The translations under genes and the position numbers were made by a program. A DNA stretch of 9,449 nt from Pseudomonadota bacterium (GTDB taxonomy: Bacteria > Pseudomonadota > Gammaproteobacteria > SZUA-229), in assembly GCA_015222915.1 (NCBI GenBank), contig JADFWE010000171.1, forward strand, positions 1 through 9,449, written 5' to 3'. This document shows, in pieces, positions 1 through 7,330 of the stretch; the first letter of the stretch is position 1; every line of letters begins with the position of its first letter. Under the pieces are notes generated by a model. The model was not told the DNA's origin. It saw only the letters and a program-made list of their open reading frames with translations, and ran no database searches.

Positions 1-741
<741 letters not shown>

Positions 742-817
742 TCCGTCATCCGTATTGATGACCTGTATAGATGTTCGGATAGATAATGCACTATCCATAA
801 GGCATAAATAATTTGAT

Positions 818-884
818 CTCTCGCAAAGAGCGCAGAGATAACATTGTCTTTTCTTTGCGTCCTCTGCGGCTCTGCGAGAAATAT
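818..884. repeat. CGCAGAG-type dispersed repeat, hairpin-forming
   Basis: An imperfect inverted repeat: the left arm (819-837) reads TCTCGCA, AAGAG, CGCAGAG and the right arm (862-879) reads CTCTGCG, GCTC, TGCGAGA. They pair over 7+3+7 positions around a loop of about 24 bases. The reverse complement of 848-884 closely matches 9248-9285, so the element occurs twice in the window in opposite orientation. There is no T-run after the right arm, so it does not look like an ordinary terminator. It lies at the dapB-fabD junction. I recall similar CGCAGAG-rich intergenic repeats in other bacterial genomes, but cannot search here. Confidence 0.75.
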
Positions 885-972
885 CTGTTTCTAATATTTT
901 TTGCGCACAGAGAATAGAGATTAAATGAAACACCATATAAAAATAAACAATAATAATAAACAGGGTTAATTT

Positions 973-1917
973 ATGGATGGTATGAATATAGTAGTTGTGT
1001 TTCCCGGTCAGGGTTCACAATCGATTGGTATGCTTGCCGAATATGCTGAGTCATGGCCGCAGATAGAAGAGACCTTCAAACAGGCATCTGATGTTCTGGG
1101 TTACGACTGCTGGGATATCGTCTGCAACGGTCCGGTAGAAAAACTTAACCAGACAGAGATCACCCAGCCGATAATGCTGGCAGCTGATATCGCCGTCATG
1201 CGCGTGATGACAGAGCAATGCATGTTGACACCGATGGTCTTCGCCGGTCACAGCCTCGGTGAATATGCCGCACTGGTAGCAGCAGAATCTATAGACTTCA
1301 ACGATGCCATCAGACTGGTAAACAAACGCGGACAGCTGATGCAGGCTGCGGTACCTGAAGGTGAGGGTGCGATGGCGGCCATCATCGGCCTGATCGATGA
1401 CGTTATACTCGACATATGCAAGAAGGTCAGCGAAGACACCGGGGAAGTGGTGGATGCGGTTAACTTCAACTCTCCAGGGCAGGTAGTTATCGCCGGCTCA
1501 ACAGCTGGCGTAGAAGCGGCCATGGTACGGCTCAAGGAAGAAGGCGCTAAACGTGCACTGCCTCTACCGGTCAGTGTACCGTCGCACAGTTCATTGATGA
1601 AGCCCGCTGCCGACGAACTGGCGATTTACCTGAAAGATATCACCATCAACACGCCGAAGATCCAGGTCATCCACAATGTCGATGCGAGATCACATGATGA
1701 CCCTGATGCTATCCGTGATGCGCTGGTAAAACAGTTGTATAACCCGGTACAGTGGACACATACCATACAGATCATCACCGATGGTGCCGATGTCGTCGTC
1801 GAATGCGGCCCCGGTAAGGTGCTGGGTGGTCTCACCCGCAGGATCAATAAAGAAGTGAAGAGTTTTTCGCTGGATACCCCTGCATCGTTGCAGAAATTTC
1901 TTGATTCGATGCTCTAG
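973..1917 (+). CDS. fabD: malonyl-CoA:acyl carrier protein transacylase
   Basis: FabD moves malonyl from CoA to the phosphopantetheine arm of AcpP, giving the extender unit for type II fatty acid synthesis in the cytosol. The protein is 314 aa, close to the E. coli length. It shows the PGQGSQ oxyanion motif (residues 11-16), the nucleophile in GHSLGEY (Ser94), the Arg of KRGQLMQ (Arg119), the catalytic His of VPSHSSLM (His205) and the C-terminal GPGKVLGGL motif, so all key residues are present. The ATG at 973 is preferred because AGGG at 962-965 lies 7 bases upstream; an in-frame ATG at 982 is the alternative. It heads the fab genes, but plsX and fabH, which precede fabD in E. coli, are not next to it here. 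A 63-base gap leads to fabG. Confidence 0.97.
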   Translation: MDGMNIVVVFPGQGSQSIGMLAEYAESWPQIEETFKQASDVLGYDCWDIVCNGPVEKLNQTEITQPIMLAADIAVMRVMTEQCMLTPMVFAGHSLGEYAALVAAESIDFNDAIRLVNKRGQLMQAAVPEGEGAMAAIIGLIDDVILDICKKVSEDTGEVVDAVNFNSPGQVVIAGSTAGVEAAMVRLKEEGAKRALPLPVSVPSHSSLMKPAADELAIYLKDITINTPKIQVIHNVDARSHDDPDAIRDALVKQLYNPVQWTHTIQIITDGADVVVECGPGKVLGGLTRRINKEVKSFSLDTPASLQKFLDSML

Positions 1918-1944
1918 GTCAAAAGAACACCCTGTAATATTAAA

Positions 1945-1950
1945 TATAAT
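1945..1950 (+). promoter_or_regulatory. possible -10 box upstream of fabG
   Basis: A perfect TATAAT lies in the 63-base fabD-fabG gap, 31 bases before the fabG start. No convincing -35 element sits at 16-18 bases upstream, and the gap is AT-rich, so chance is a real possibility. It could be an internal promoter that tops up fabG expression. Confidence 0.22.
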
Positions 1951-1980
1951 CGAACCCAATTATCCAAGAGTAAAGCAAAA

Positions 1981-2736
1981 ATGAGTAAAGACCTTGAAGG
2001 TGAGATAGCACTGGTAACCGGAGCCAGCCGTGGCATCGGTAAAGCCATAGCTGAACAGCTGGCGGCCAGAGGCGCGACCGTAATCGGTACCGCCACCTCC
2101 GATGGCGGCGCGGACAATATCAGTGCTTATCTGAAAGACATGAAATCTTCAGGCGGCGGCAAGGGCATGTGCCTCAATGTCACCGACCCTGATTCCATCG
2201 CCGCTGTCATCAAAGCTATTACCTCGGAGTTCGGCGCGGTATCCATACTGGTCAATAATGCCGGCATCACCAAAGACAACCTGTTGATGATGATGAAGGA
2301 AGACCAGTGGAACGATATCATCGAGACCAACCTGACATCGATCTACCGCCTGTCGAAAGCGGTTATCCGCAGCATGATGAAAGCCAGAAAAGGGCGTATC
2401 ATCAATATCGCATCAGTGGTCGGGCTTACCGGAAATCCCGGTCAGACAAATTACTCTGCGACCAAAGCCGGCATGCTGGGTTTTACCAAATCGCTGGCCA
2501 GGGAGATCGGTTCGCGTAAGATTACGGTCAACTGTGTAGCACCGGGTTTTATCGATACCGATATGACTAAAGAATTACCGGAAGAACAGCGACAGGCGCT
2601 GATCAACCAGATACCGCTCAGCCGTCTGGGTGACCCTGCTGATATCGCGGCTGCCGTAACCTTTCTGGCAAGCCCTGCAGCGGCCTATATCACCGGTGAA
2701 ACCATCAATGTTAACGGTGGAATGTACATGCCATAG
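1981..2736 (+). CDS. fabG: 3-oxoacyl-ACP reductase
   Basis: FabG uses NADPH to reduce 3-oxoacyl-AcpP to 3-hydroxyacyl-AcpP in each elongation round; it is a cytosolic short-chain dehydrogenase, normally a tetramer. The 251-aa protein is slightly longer than E. coli FabG. It carries the cofactor loop TGASRGIG (residues 13-20), NNAG (92-95), and the catalytic tetrad Asn117, Ser145, Tyr158 and Lys162 (in the INIAS and YSATKAG contexts). The PGFIDTDMT segment and the C-terminal TGETINVNGGMYM end are typical of FabG rather than of generic dehydrogenases. AAGAG at 1966-1970 is a moderate ribosome binding site 10 bases before ATG. Its position between fabD and acpP matches the conserved order. Confidence 0.97.
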   Translation: MSKDLEGEIALVTGASRGIGKAIAEQLAARGATVIGTATSDGGADNISAYLKDMKSSGGGKGMCLNVTDPDSIAAVIKAITSEFGAVSILVNNAGITKDNLLMMMKEDQWNDIIETNLTSIYRLSKAVIRSMMKARKGRIINIASVVGLTGNPGQTNYSATKAGMLGFTKSLAREIGSRKITVNCVAPGFIDTDMTKELPEEQRQALINQIPLSRLGDPADIAAAVTFLASPAAAYITGETINVNGGMYMP

Positions 2737-2755
2737 GCAAAAATTTTAGATTTTT

Positions 2756-2783
2756 TTGACATTAGGTATAAAATTTATATTAG
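2756..2783 (+). promoter_or_regulatory. candidate promoter upstream of acpP
   Basis: A perfect -35 hexamer TTGACA (2756-2761) lies 20 bases after the fabG stop. The best-spaced -10 candidate is TATTAG (2778-2783, 16-base spacer, 4 of 6 consensus positions); TATATT at 2776-2781 is closer to consensus but has only a 14-base spacer. A promoter here would give a leader of about 200 bases on acpP mRNA. A separate acpP promoter is expected because AcpP is needed in far greater amounts than its neighbours. Confidence 0.45.
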
Positions 2784-2825
2784 AAATTACCTCATGTATT
2801 ATTCATAACCATTTGATTAATATGT

Positions 2826-2861
2826 GTATTTAATGCGCAGATAAACACGGGTATTTAATGC
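2826..2861 (+). repeat. 11-bp direct repeat in the acpP upstream region
   Basis: GTATTTAATGC occurs exactly at 2826-2836 and again at 2851-2861, 25 bases from start to start. The repeat sits between the candidate upstream promoter and acpP. It could be a pair of protein-binding sites or a small local duplication; the sequence does not decide between them. Confidence 0.5.
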
Positions 2862-2862
2862 A

Positions 2863-2900
2863 GAATTCGACTGGCAACTACCGTCCGAATTCACTAGAAT
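2863..2900 (+). promoter_or_regulatory. inverted repeat next to a second possible acpP promoter
   Basis: GAATTCG (2863-2869) and CGAATTC (2886-2892) are perfect 7-bp inverted arms separated by 16 bases. Immediately after comes TAGAAT (2895-2900), 5 of 6 matches to a -10 box; the hexamer 17 bases upstream, TGGCAA (2872-2877), is a poor -35. If the promoter is real, the inverted repeat would cover its -35/spacer region, as an operator would. Confidence 0.3.
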
Positions 2901-2951
2901 ACCGCGCAACTTCAAATACCTGTCCGAGATACTAGTTCGGGCTATTTTACA

Positions 2952-2969
2952 TTGACCTGATAAGGTCAA
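2952..2969 (+). promoter_or_regulatory. short dyad just upstream of the acpP ribosome binding site
   Basis: TTGACC (2952-2957) and GGTCAA (2964-2969) are a perfect 6-bp inverted repeat with a TGATAA loop, ending 4 bases before the AGAGG ribosome binding site (2974-2978). In RNA it would be a small hairpin at the 5' side of the binding site and might affect mRNA stability; in DNA it could be a protein-binding dyad. The role is inference. Confidence 0.35.
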
Positions 2970-2986
2970 AACAAGAGGAAAAGTTA

Positions 2987-3223
2987 ATGAGCACAGCTGA
3001 AGAACGCGTTCGTAAAATTGTTATTGAGCAGTTGGGTGCAACTGATGAACAGGCAACTAATGAAGCATCTTTCGTAGATGATCTGGGTGCAGACTCACTT
3101 GATACCGTTGAGCTGGTCATGGCGCTTGAAGAAGAATTTGAGTGTGAGATTCCTGACGAAGAAGCAGAGAAGATCACCACTATCCAGCAAGCGATCGATT
3201 ACGTAAACGCTCACGCTGGCTAA
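2987..3223 (+). CDS. acpP: acyl carrier protein
   Basis: AcpP carries growing acyl chains on a 4'-phosphopantetheine arm and is the shared substrate of FabD, FabG and FabF encoded around it. The 78-aa acidic protein matches E. coli AcpP across its length. The attachment site is Ser37 (counting Met) in the motif [10 protein letters not shown], followed by the acidic helix II ([20 protein letters not shown]) that docks partner enzymes. A strong ribosome binding site, AAGAGG, sits 8 bases before ATG. The gene has a 250-base upstream region and a strong hairpin downstream, consistent with a separately controlled, highly abundant transcript. Confidence 0.98.
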   Translation: MSTAEERVRKIVIEQLGATDEQATNEASFVDDLGADSLDTVELVMALEEEFECEIPDEEAEKITTIQQAIDYVNAHAG

Positions 3224-3240
3224 TCAAAAAGTTCTACTCG

Positions 3241-3290
3241 AACACAGATGGCAACTCAGCATAGCGGGTTGCCATCTGTGTTTATTATCT
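3241..3290 (+). terminator. strong hairpin after acpP, probable terminator or attenuator
   Basis: AACACAGATGGCAAC (3241-3255) pairs perfectly with GTTGCCATCTGTGTT (3268-3282): a 15-bp stem with a 12-base loop, 17 bases after the acpP stop. The following bases are TATTATCT, giving only a short, interrupted T-run, so termination may be partial, letting some transcripts reach fabF. It could also protect the 3' end of a short acpP mRNA. Confidence 0.8.
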
Positions 3291-3330
3291 ATGTAAAAAA
3301 GGGTAGTTCAAAACAACTATCAGACCGGCC

Positions 3331-3361
3331 GCTACACCGTAGCTGCTAAAAGCTGCTTTTT
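3331..3361 (+). promoter_or_regulatory. overlapping short hairpins in the fabF leader
   Basis: GTAGC (3339-3343) can pair with the upstream GCTAC (3331-3335, 3-base loop) or with the downstream GCTGC (3352-3356, one G-U pair), and the latter is followed at once by TTTTT (3357-3361). The two pairings exclude each other, like a weak attenuator. Stems are only 5 bp, so this may be chance. The rest of the acpP-fabF gap (3362-3490) shows nothing convincing. Confidence 0.25.
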
Positions 3362-3504
3362 ACCAGGCGAATATTTCTATCACTGGATTTTATATCGCTG
3401 GAGATGGTCGCATAGACTGGATATGGCAGCACAGTAAGGGCCTTCTGAAATGAAAGCTCAGAATTAACCTTGAATATAAGTCTTGAATAGAGGCAGGGGA
3501 TACT

Positions 3505-4749
3505 ATGTTGTCACAACGTCGCGTCGTCATCACTGGTCTTGGAATCGTATCTCCGGTTGGCCATAATCTAAAACAAAGCTGGGAAAATATCACGGCTGGT
3601 AACAGCGGTGTCATCGCTATCGATGAGTTCGATGCCTCAGCTTTCAGCGCAAAGATTGTAGCGACCGTCAAAGACTTCGATGCAACCAGTGTCATCCCTG
3701 CAAAAGATCTTAAGAAGATGGATACCTTTATCCATTACGGCCTGTGTGCGGCTGATGAAGCGTTGAAAGACTCCGGTCTCGAGATCACCGAACAGAACGC
3801 TGATCGTGTAGGCGTCGCAATCGGTTCAGGTATCGGCGGACTGCCGATGATCGAAGTCAATAATGAAAAACTGAATGCCGGTGGACCGCGCAAGATCTCC
3901 CCGTTCTTTGTTCCCGGATCCATCATCAATATGATCTCCGGCAACTTCTCTATCCGTTATGGCGCAAAAGGCCCGAATATCTCGATCGTTACCGCCTGTT
4001 CTACCGGAACACACAGTATCGGTGAGTCGGCACGTATCATCGCCTACGGGGATGCTGATGTCATGTTTGCCGGCGGTGCTGAGAAGGCTTCATCGCCACT
4101 AGGTATCGCAGGCTTCGCTGCGGCCAGAGCATTATCGACCCGCAATGATGATCCTGCTGCCGCAAGCCGTCCCTGGGACAAAGACCGTGATGGTTTTGTA
4201 CTGGGTGACGGTGCCGGTGTACTGGTACTGGAAGAATACGAACATGCAAAAGCACGCGGCGCAAAGATCTACGCCGAAGTGGCCGGCTTCGGTTACAACA
4301 GTGACGCCTACCACATGACCATGCCGGTACAGGATGGCAGCGGTGCGGGTAAATGCATGAAATTGGCGATGAAGGACGCAGGCCTCAACGCTGGAGACAT
4401 CGATTACGTCAATGCCCACGGCACATCGACACCTGCCGGTGACGTAGCTGAGACCAATGCGGTGAAGAATGCCATGGGTGATCACGCTCATAAAGTCGCT
4501 GTCAGTTCAACAAAATCCATGACCGGACATCTGCTGGGCGCTGCCGGTGGTATCGAAGCAGTCTTCTCGGTAATGGCAATCAAAGATCAGGTCGCACCGC
4601 CGACCATCAACCTGGATAATCCCGGTGAAGGCTGTGTGCTGGATTATGTACCGAACACTGCACGTGAGATGAAGATCGATATCGCACTATCCAACTCATT
4701 TGGTTTCGGCGGCACCAATGGTACGCTGATCTTCAAGAAGCTGTCCTGA
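3505..4749 (+). CDS. fabF: beta-ketoacyl-ACP synthase II
   Basis: FabF condenses malonyl-AcpP with an acyl-AcpP, releasing CO2 and adding two carbons; in E. coli it also sets the unsaturated fatty acid ratio with temperature. The 414-aa protein is the usual length. It has the nucleophile Cys165 in TACSTGTH, catalytic His305 in NAHGTSTP, Lys337 in STKSMT, His342 in GHLLGAAG and the C-terminal gate NSFGFGGTN (397-405). The N-terminal [15 protein letters not shown] segment is typical of FabF and of KAS II rather than of FabB. AGGGGA at 3495-3500 lies 4 bases before ATG. It follows acpP as in E. coli but after a 281-base gap with a strong hairpin, so it is probably expressed at a lower level than acpP. 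Confidence 0.97.
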   Translation: MLSQRRVVITGLGIVSPVGHNLKQSWENITAGNSGVIAIDEFDASAFSAKIVATVKDFDATSVIPAKDLKKMDTFIHYGLCAADEALKDSGLEITEQNADRVGVAIGSGIGGLPMIEVNNEKLNAGGPRKISPFFVPGSIINMISGNFSIRYGAKGPNISIVTACSTGTHSIGESARIIAYGDADVMFAGGAEKASSPLGIAGFAAARALSTRNDDPAAASRPWDKDRDGFVLGDGAGVLVLEEYEHAKARGAKIYAEVAGFGYNSDAYHMTMPVQDGSGAGKCMKLAMKDAGLNAGDIDYVNAHGTSTPAGDVAETNAVKNAMGDHAHKVAVSSTKSMTGHLLGAAGGIEAVFSVMAIKDQVAPPTINLDNPGEGCVLDYVPNTAREMKIDIALSNSFGFGGTNGTLIFKKLS

Positions 4750-4830
4750 TTACATACTGCTCTCTGACGGCACTTTAGGCAGTCCTATCAGGCTACGACC
4801 ATACTGGCACAGAGCTAACCGGGGATTACC

Positions 4831-6351
4831 GTGTCCGTTATAACGCGGCTGTTAACAGACAATCTTGCGAACGAATTGTCTGCCGAAGCTCCCGATTCAA
4901 ATATCGATCCTACAATAGCGGATGATCTTCCATTATCTGCCTTTAATCAGCTCGATGCTTCACGCTACCCTTATCTGCTGAGCAGCAGCGCTATCGGGCA
5001 GAACAATTCCCGCTACGATATCCTGCTGGCCTTTCCACAGTTCACACTGACGCTCGATGCAGATAAAACCCTGCATTGCACTGATCCCGGGCAGGATCTG
5101 TCTGGCGGCTTTTTAACCGCCCTGGATAAGCTGTTGCAGAAGGATAGAACACCGGTTGATGAAGTCACCGGCCATCTGCCGTTTACCGGCGGCTGGTTCG
5201 TTTATCTTTCCTACGAGATGGCGCAGGAGATTGAGCCATGCCTGTCACTGCCGTCTCTGGCAGATTCGCAGCCAAGTTCGCAGCCAAGTTCGCAGCCAGG
5301 CTCGCAACCACTGGCGTTTGCCGCCCGCTGCCCGGCCGCTATCATCTTCGACAAGAACAATGATCAGTATATGGCTGTTGCTGAAGCCGGTCATGCGCAT
5401 CTTCTCGATGACATGGAACGGGACTTCATTGCGATAAGGAACGGCGGCAGCGGAATCACTGCAGGCGAACAGAAAATCGAACTGCAGTCTTTGACCGAAG
5501 CTGATGCACAGCCGTATCTGCAGCAGGTCGAAAGGATAAAACGATATATCGTCGATGGTGATATCTTCCAGGCCAACCTCTCACGGCAGTGGCAGGCGGT
5601 TCTATCGCCCGATGAACAGGGGATGAAACCATCCGATGCAGCGTTGTTCGATGCTCTGGCTAGATATAACCCTTCATCGTTTGCAGCTCTGGCCTGCCTG
5701 CCGGGCATGACCATCATCAGCTCATCACCGGAACGTCTGGTATCGCTGAAGGACGGCATCGTCGAAACCCGGCCTATCGCGGGCACCCGGCCACGGCATG
5801 ACGATCAACAGAGTGACGAGGCACTGGCAGAGGAATTGCTGGCGCATCCGAAAGAGCAGGCAGAACATATCATGCTGATCGATCTGGAGCGAAATGATCT
5901 GGGCCGTGTGTGTCGTCCCGGCAGCATCGAAGTCAACGAGCTCATGGTACTGGAGAGCTGGCAGCATGTGCATCACATCGTGTCGAACGTTCGCGGCAAA
6001 CTCGAAGAGGGCAAGTCGCCGGTCGACGTGTTACGCGCGATGTTTCCCGGCGGCACCATCACCGGCTGTCCGAAGGTGCGATGTATCGAGATACTGGCCG
6101 AGATGGAACAGCAGGCTCGGGGCGCCTATACCGGTTCACTGGGCTATATCAACAACGACGGCAGTATGGATTTCAATATACTGATACGCACCATGGTTCG
6201 TGATAGTGTAGATGGCCAGGACCGGCTAACCTTCCGTGCCGGCGGCGGAATCGTCAGCGATTCCATCGCCGAGAGAGAGCTGGAAGAGACACGAGCCAAA
6301 GCCAAAGGACTGTTAAAGATGTTTCAGATGAAAGTACCCGATAACACGTAA
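4831..6351 (+). CDS. pabB: chorismate-binding enzyme, aminodeoxychorismate synthase component I
   Basis: PabB aminates chorismate, with ammonia from a PabA glutaminase, to 4-amino-4-deoxychorismate for folate synthesis. The 506-aa protein starts at GTG 4831, 5 bases after GGGGA. The N-terminal domain has YPYLLSSS (47-53), where relatives usually have LLES. The catalytic domain shows KRYIVDGDIFQANLSR (237-252), PIAGT (315-319), HPKEQAEHIMLIDLERNDLGRV (339-360), HVHHIVS (379-385), GGTITGCPKVRCIEIL (407-422) and GGGIVSDSIAERELEET (471-487). The GGTITGCPKVRC wording and the adjoining pabC argue for PabB rather than TrpE. Odd points: classical PabB has PIKGT and here Lys is replaced by Ala317, as in TrpE; residues 145-160 are a tandem DSQP/SSQP/SSQP/GSQP linker. 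No pabA is visible in the window. Confidence 0.9.
   Translation: MSVITRLLTDNLANELSAEAPDSNIDPTIADDLPLSAFNQLDASRYPYLLSSSAIGQNNSRYDILLAFPQFTLTLDADKTLHCTDPGQDLSGGFLTALDKLLQKDRTPVDEVTGHLPFTGGWFVYLSYEMAQEIEPCLSLPSLADSQPSSQPSSQPGSQPLAFAARCPAAIIFDKNNDQYMAVAEAGHAHLLDDMERDFIAIRNGGSGITAGEQKIELQSLTEADAQPYLQQVERIKRYIVDGDIFQANLSRQWQAVLSPDEQGMKPSDAALFDALARYNPSSFAALACLPGMTIISSSPERLVSLKDGIVETRPIAGTRPRHDDQQSDEALAEELLAHPKEQAEHIMLIDLERNDLGRVCRPGSIEVNELMVLESWQHVHHIVSNVRGKLEEGKSPVDVLRAMFPGGTITGCPKVRCIEILAEMEQQARGAYTGSLGYINNDGSMDFNILIRTMVRDSVDGQDRLTFRAGGGIVSDSIAERELEETRAKAKGLLKMFQMKVPDNT
5263..5310 (+). repeat. four in-frame 12-base tandem repeats inside pabB
   Basis: Units at 5263-5274, 5275-5286, 5287-5298 and 5299-5310. 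The two central units are identical (AGTTCGCAGCCA) and the outer two differ by a few bases. The unit length is a multiple of three, so copies add or remove four residues (SSQP) without shifting the frame. They encode a polar, Pro-rich linker in the N-terminal domain. Confidence 0.9.
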
Positions 6352-6352
6352 T

Positions 6353-7330
6353 ATGAATTCGACTCGGATCGACGGCACGCTCATCAATGGTATTGCCTGC
6401 AATTACTTAAGCATCTATGACCGCGCCATACACTACGGCGACGGTCTATTCGAAACTGTCTTATGCCGGAAAAAACCATGCAGTGAGGCCATGCTCTATT
6501 ACTGGCAGCGGCATTACCAGCGTCTGCAGACATCAGCGCAGAAACTGAAGATGGATTGCCCTGATGAGAGATTACTGCTCGATGATATAGCCACCTTGCT
6601 CGAGCAGATGCATCAGGATGAAAATGATCAGAAAGCGTCCACGCAGAGTTATGTGATAAAAATCATCGTCACGCGTGGCACCGGCGAGCGCGGTTACCTG
6701 TTTCCTGATAAAAACGATATCAACCGTATCGTCAGCTGTACGCCACTGGCAACAGATTACTCGTCGCTGTTGACAGAAACCCTGTTAAGCGGCGAACTGA
6801 CCGTATGCCAGCAACAGGTCTCTATCAATGAACAACTGGCCGGATTAAAGCATCTTAACCGCCTGGATAATGTGATGGCGCGAAACGAGTGGAACAAACA
6901 GGGATACAGCGGCCACCGGAGCAGGAATAACAACTTTATCGATGGCCTGATGCTGAACGCCGACGGTTTCGTTATCGAAGGCAGTATGAGCAATGTGTTC
7001 GCAGTAAGAGGTGATGAGATTATCACACCAGCATTAACCCGGTCCGGTGTCAGAGGTGTGATGCGGGATGTTATCATCGATATAGCAAAAATTATGGGGC
7101 TGTCACTTGTGGTCAGGGACATGACTTTAGCGGAGATCTATACCATGGACGAAATATTTATCAGCAACAGCTTAATCGGGTTAAAATCGGTTACTGGACT
7201 ATCAGCCGGAAATAATGCAGCCGGAAATAACGGCAATCCACAGCAACGGGTGCTGTCACGAAACAGCATCACTCAGAAAATCTTCGATGAAATTATAAGA
7301 ACAACAGATACATATGCCATCAATCTCTAG
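6353..7330 (+). CDS. pabC: aminodeoxychorismate lyase (fold type IV PLP enzyme)
   Basis: PabC uses pyridoxal phosphate to split 4-amino-4-deoxychorismate into 4-aminobenzoate and pyruvate. It begins one base after the pabB stop, so translation is likely coupled. Motifs are YDRAIHYGDGLFET (22-35), the PLP lysine in LAGLKHLNRLDNV (Lys166), and DGFVIEGSMSNVF (204-216) with Glu209 that holds the PLP pyridine nitrogen. The AGLKHLNRL wording is specific to PabC rather than to branched-chain or D-amino acid transaminases. At 325 aa it is longer than E. coli PabC (about 270); extra length is in loops such as 85-99, 184-194 and the Gly-Asn-rich 284-298. Its stop overlaps the mltG start by 17 bases. 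Confidence 0.94.
   Translation: MNSTRIDGTLINGIACNYLSIYDRAIHYGDGLFETVLCRKKPCSEAMLYYWQRHYQRLQTSAQKLKMDCPDERLLLDDIATLLEQMHQDENDQKASTQSYVIKIIVTRGTGERGYLFPDKNDINRIVSCTPLATDYSSLLTETLLSGELTVCQQQVSINEQLAGLKHLNRLDNVMARNEWNKQGYSGHRSRNNNFIDGLMLNADGFVIEGSMSNVFAVRGDEIITPALTRSGVRGVMRDVIIDIAKIMGLSLVVRDMTLAEIYTMDEIFISNSLIGLKSVTGLSAGNNAAGNNGNPQQRVLSRNSITQKIFDEIIRTTDTYAINL
7203..7232 (+). repeat. 15-base tandem duplication inside pabC
   Basis: CAGCCGGAAATAATG (7203-7217) is followed directly by CAGCCGGAAATAACG (7218-7232), one base different. It encodes AGNNA then AGNNG in a loop near residues 285-294 and keeps the frame. It is absent in the E. coli protein as I remember it. Confidence 0.85.

Noticed and set aside
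745..762. GTCATC/GATGAC hairpin after dapB as terminator
   Set aside because: The stem is only 6 bp and no T-run follows.
4132..4491. Antisense open frame opposite fabF
   Set aside because: Its protein has no recognisable domain; it is explained by the codon pattern of fabF on the other strand.
4745..4792. CTGAT/ATCAG pairing around the fabF-pabB gap as terminator
   Set aside because: Short stem, long loop and no T-run; the gap is only 81 bases and pabB has its own ribosome binding site.
5391..5786. Antisense open frame of 131 codons inside pabB
   Set aside because: It covers conserved PabB coding sequence and shows no domain or ribosome binding site.
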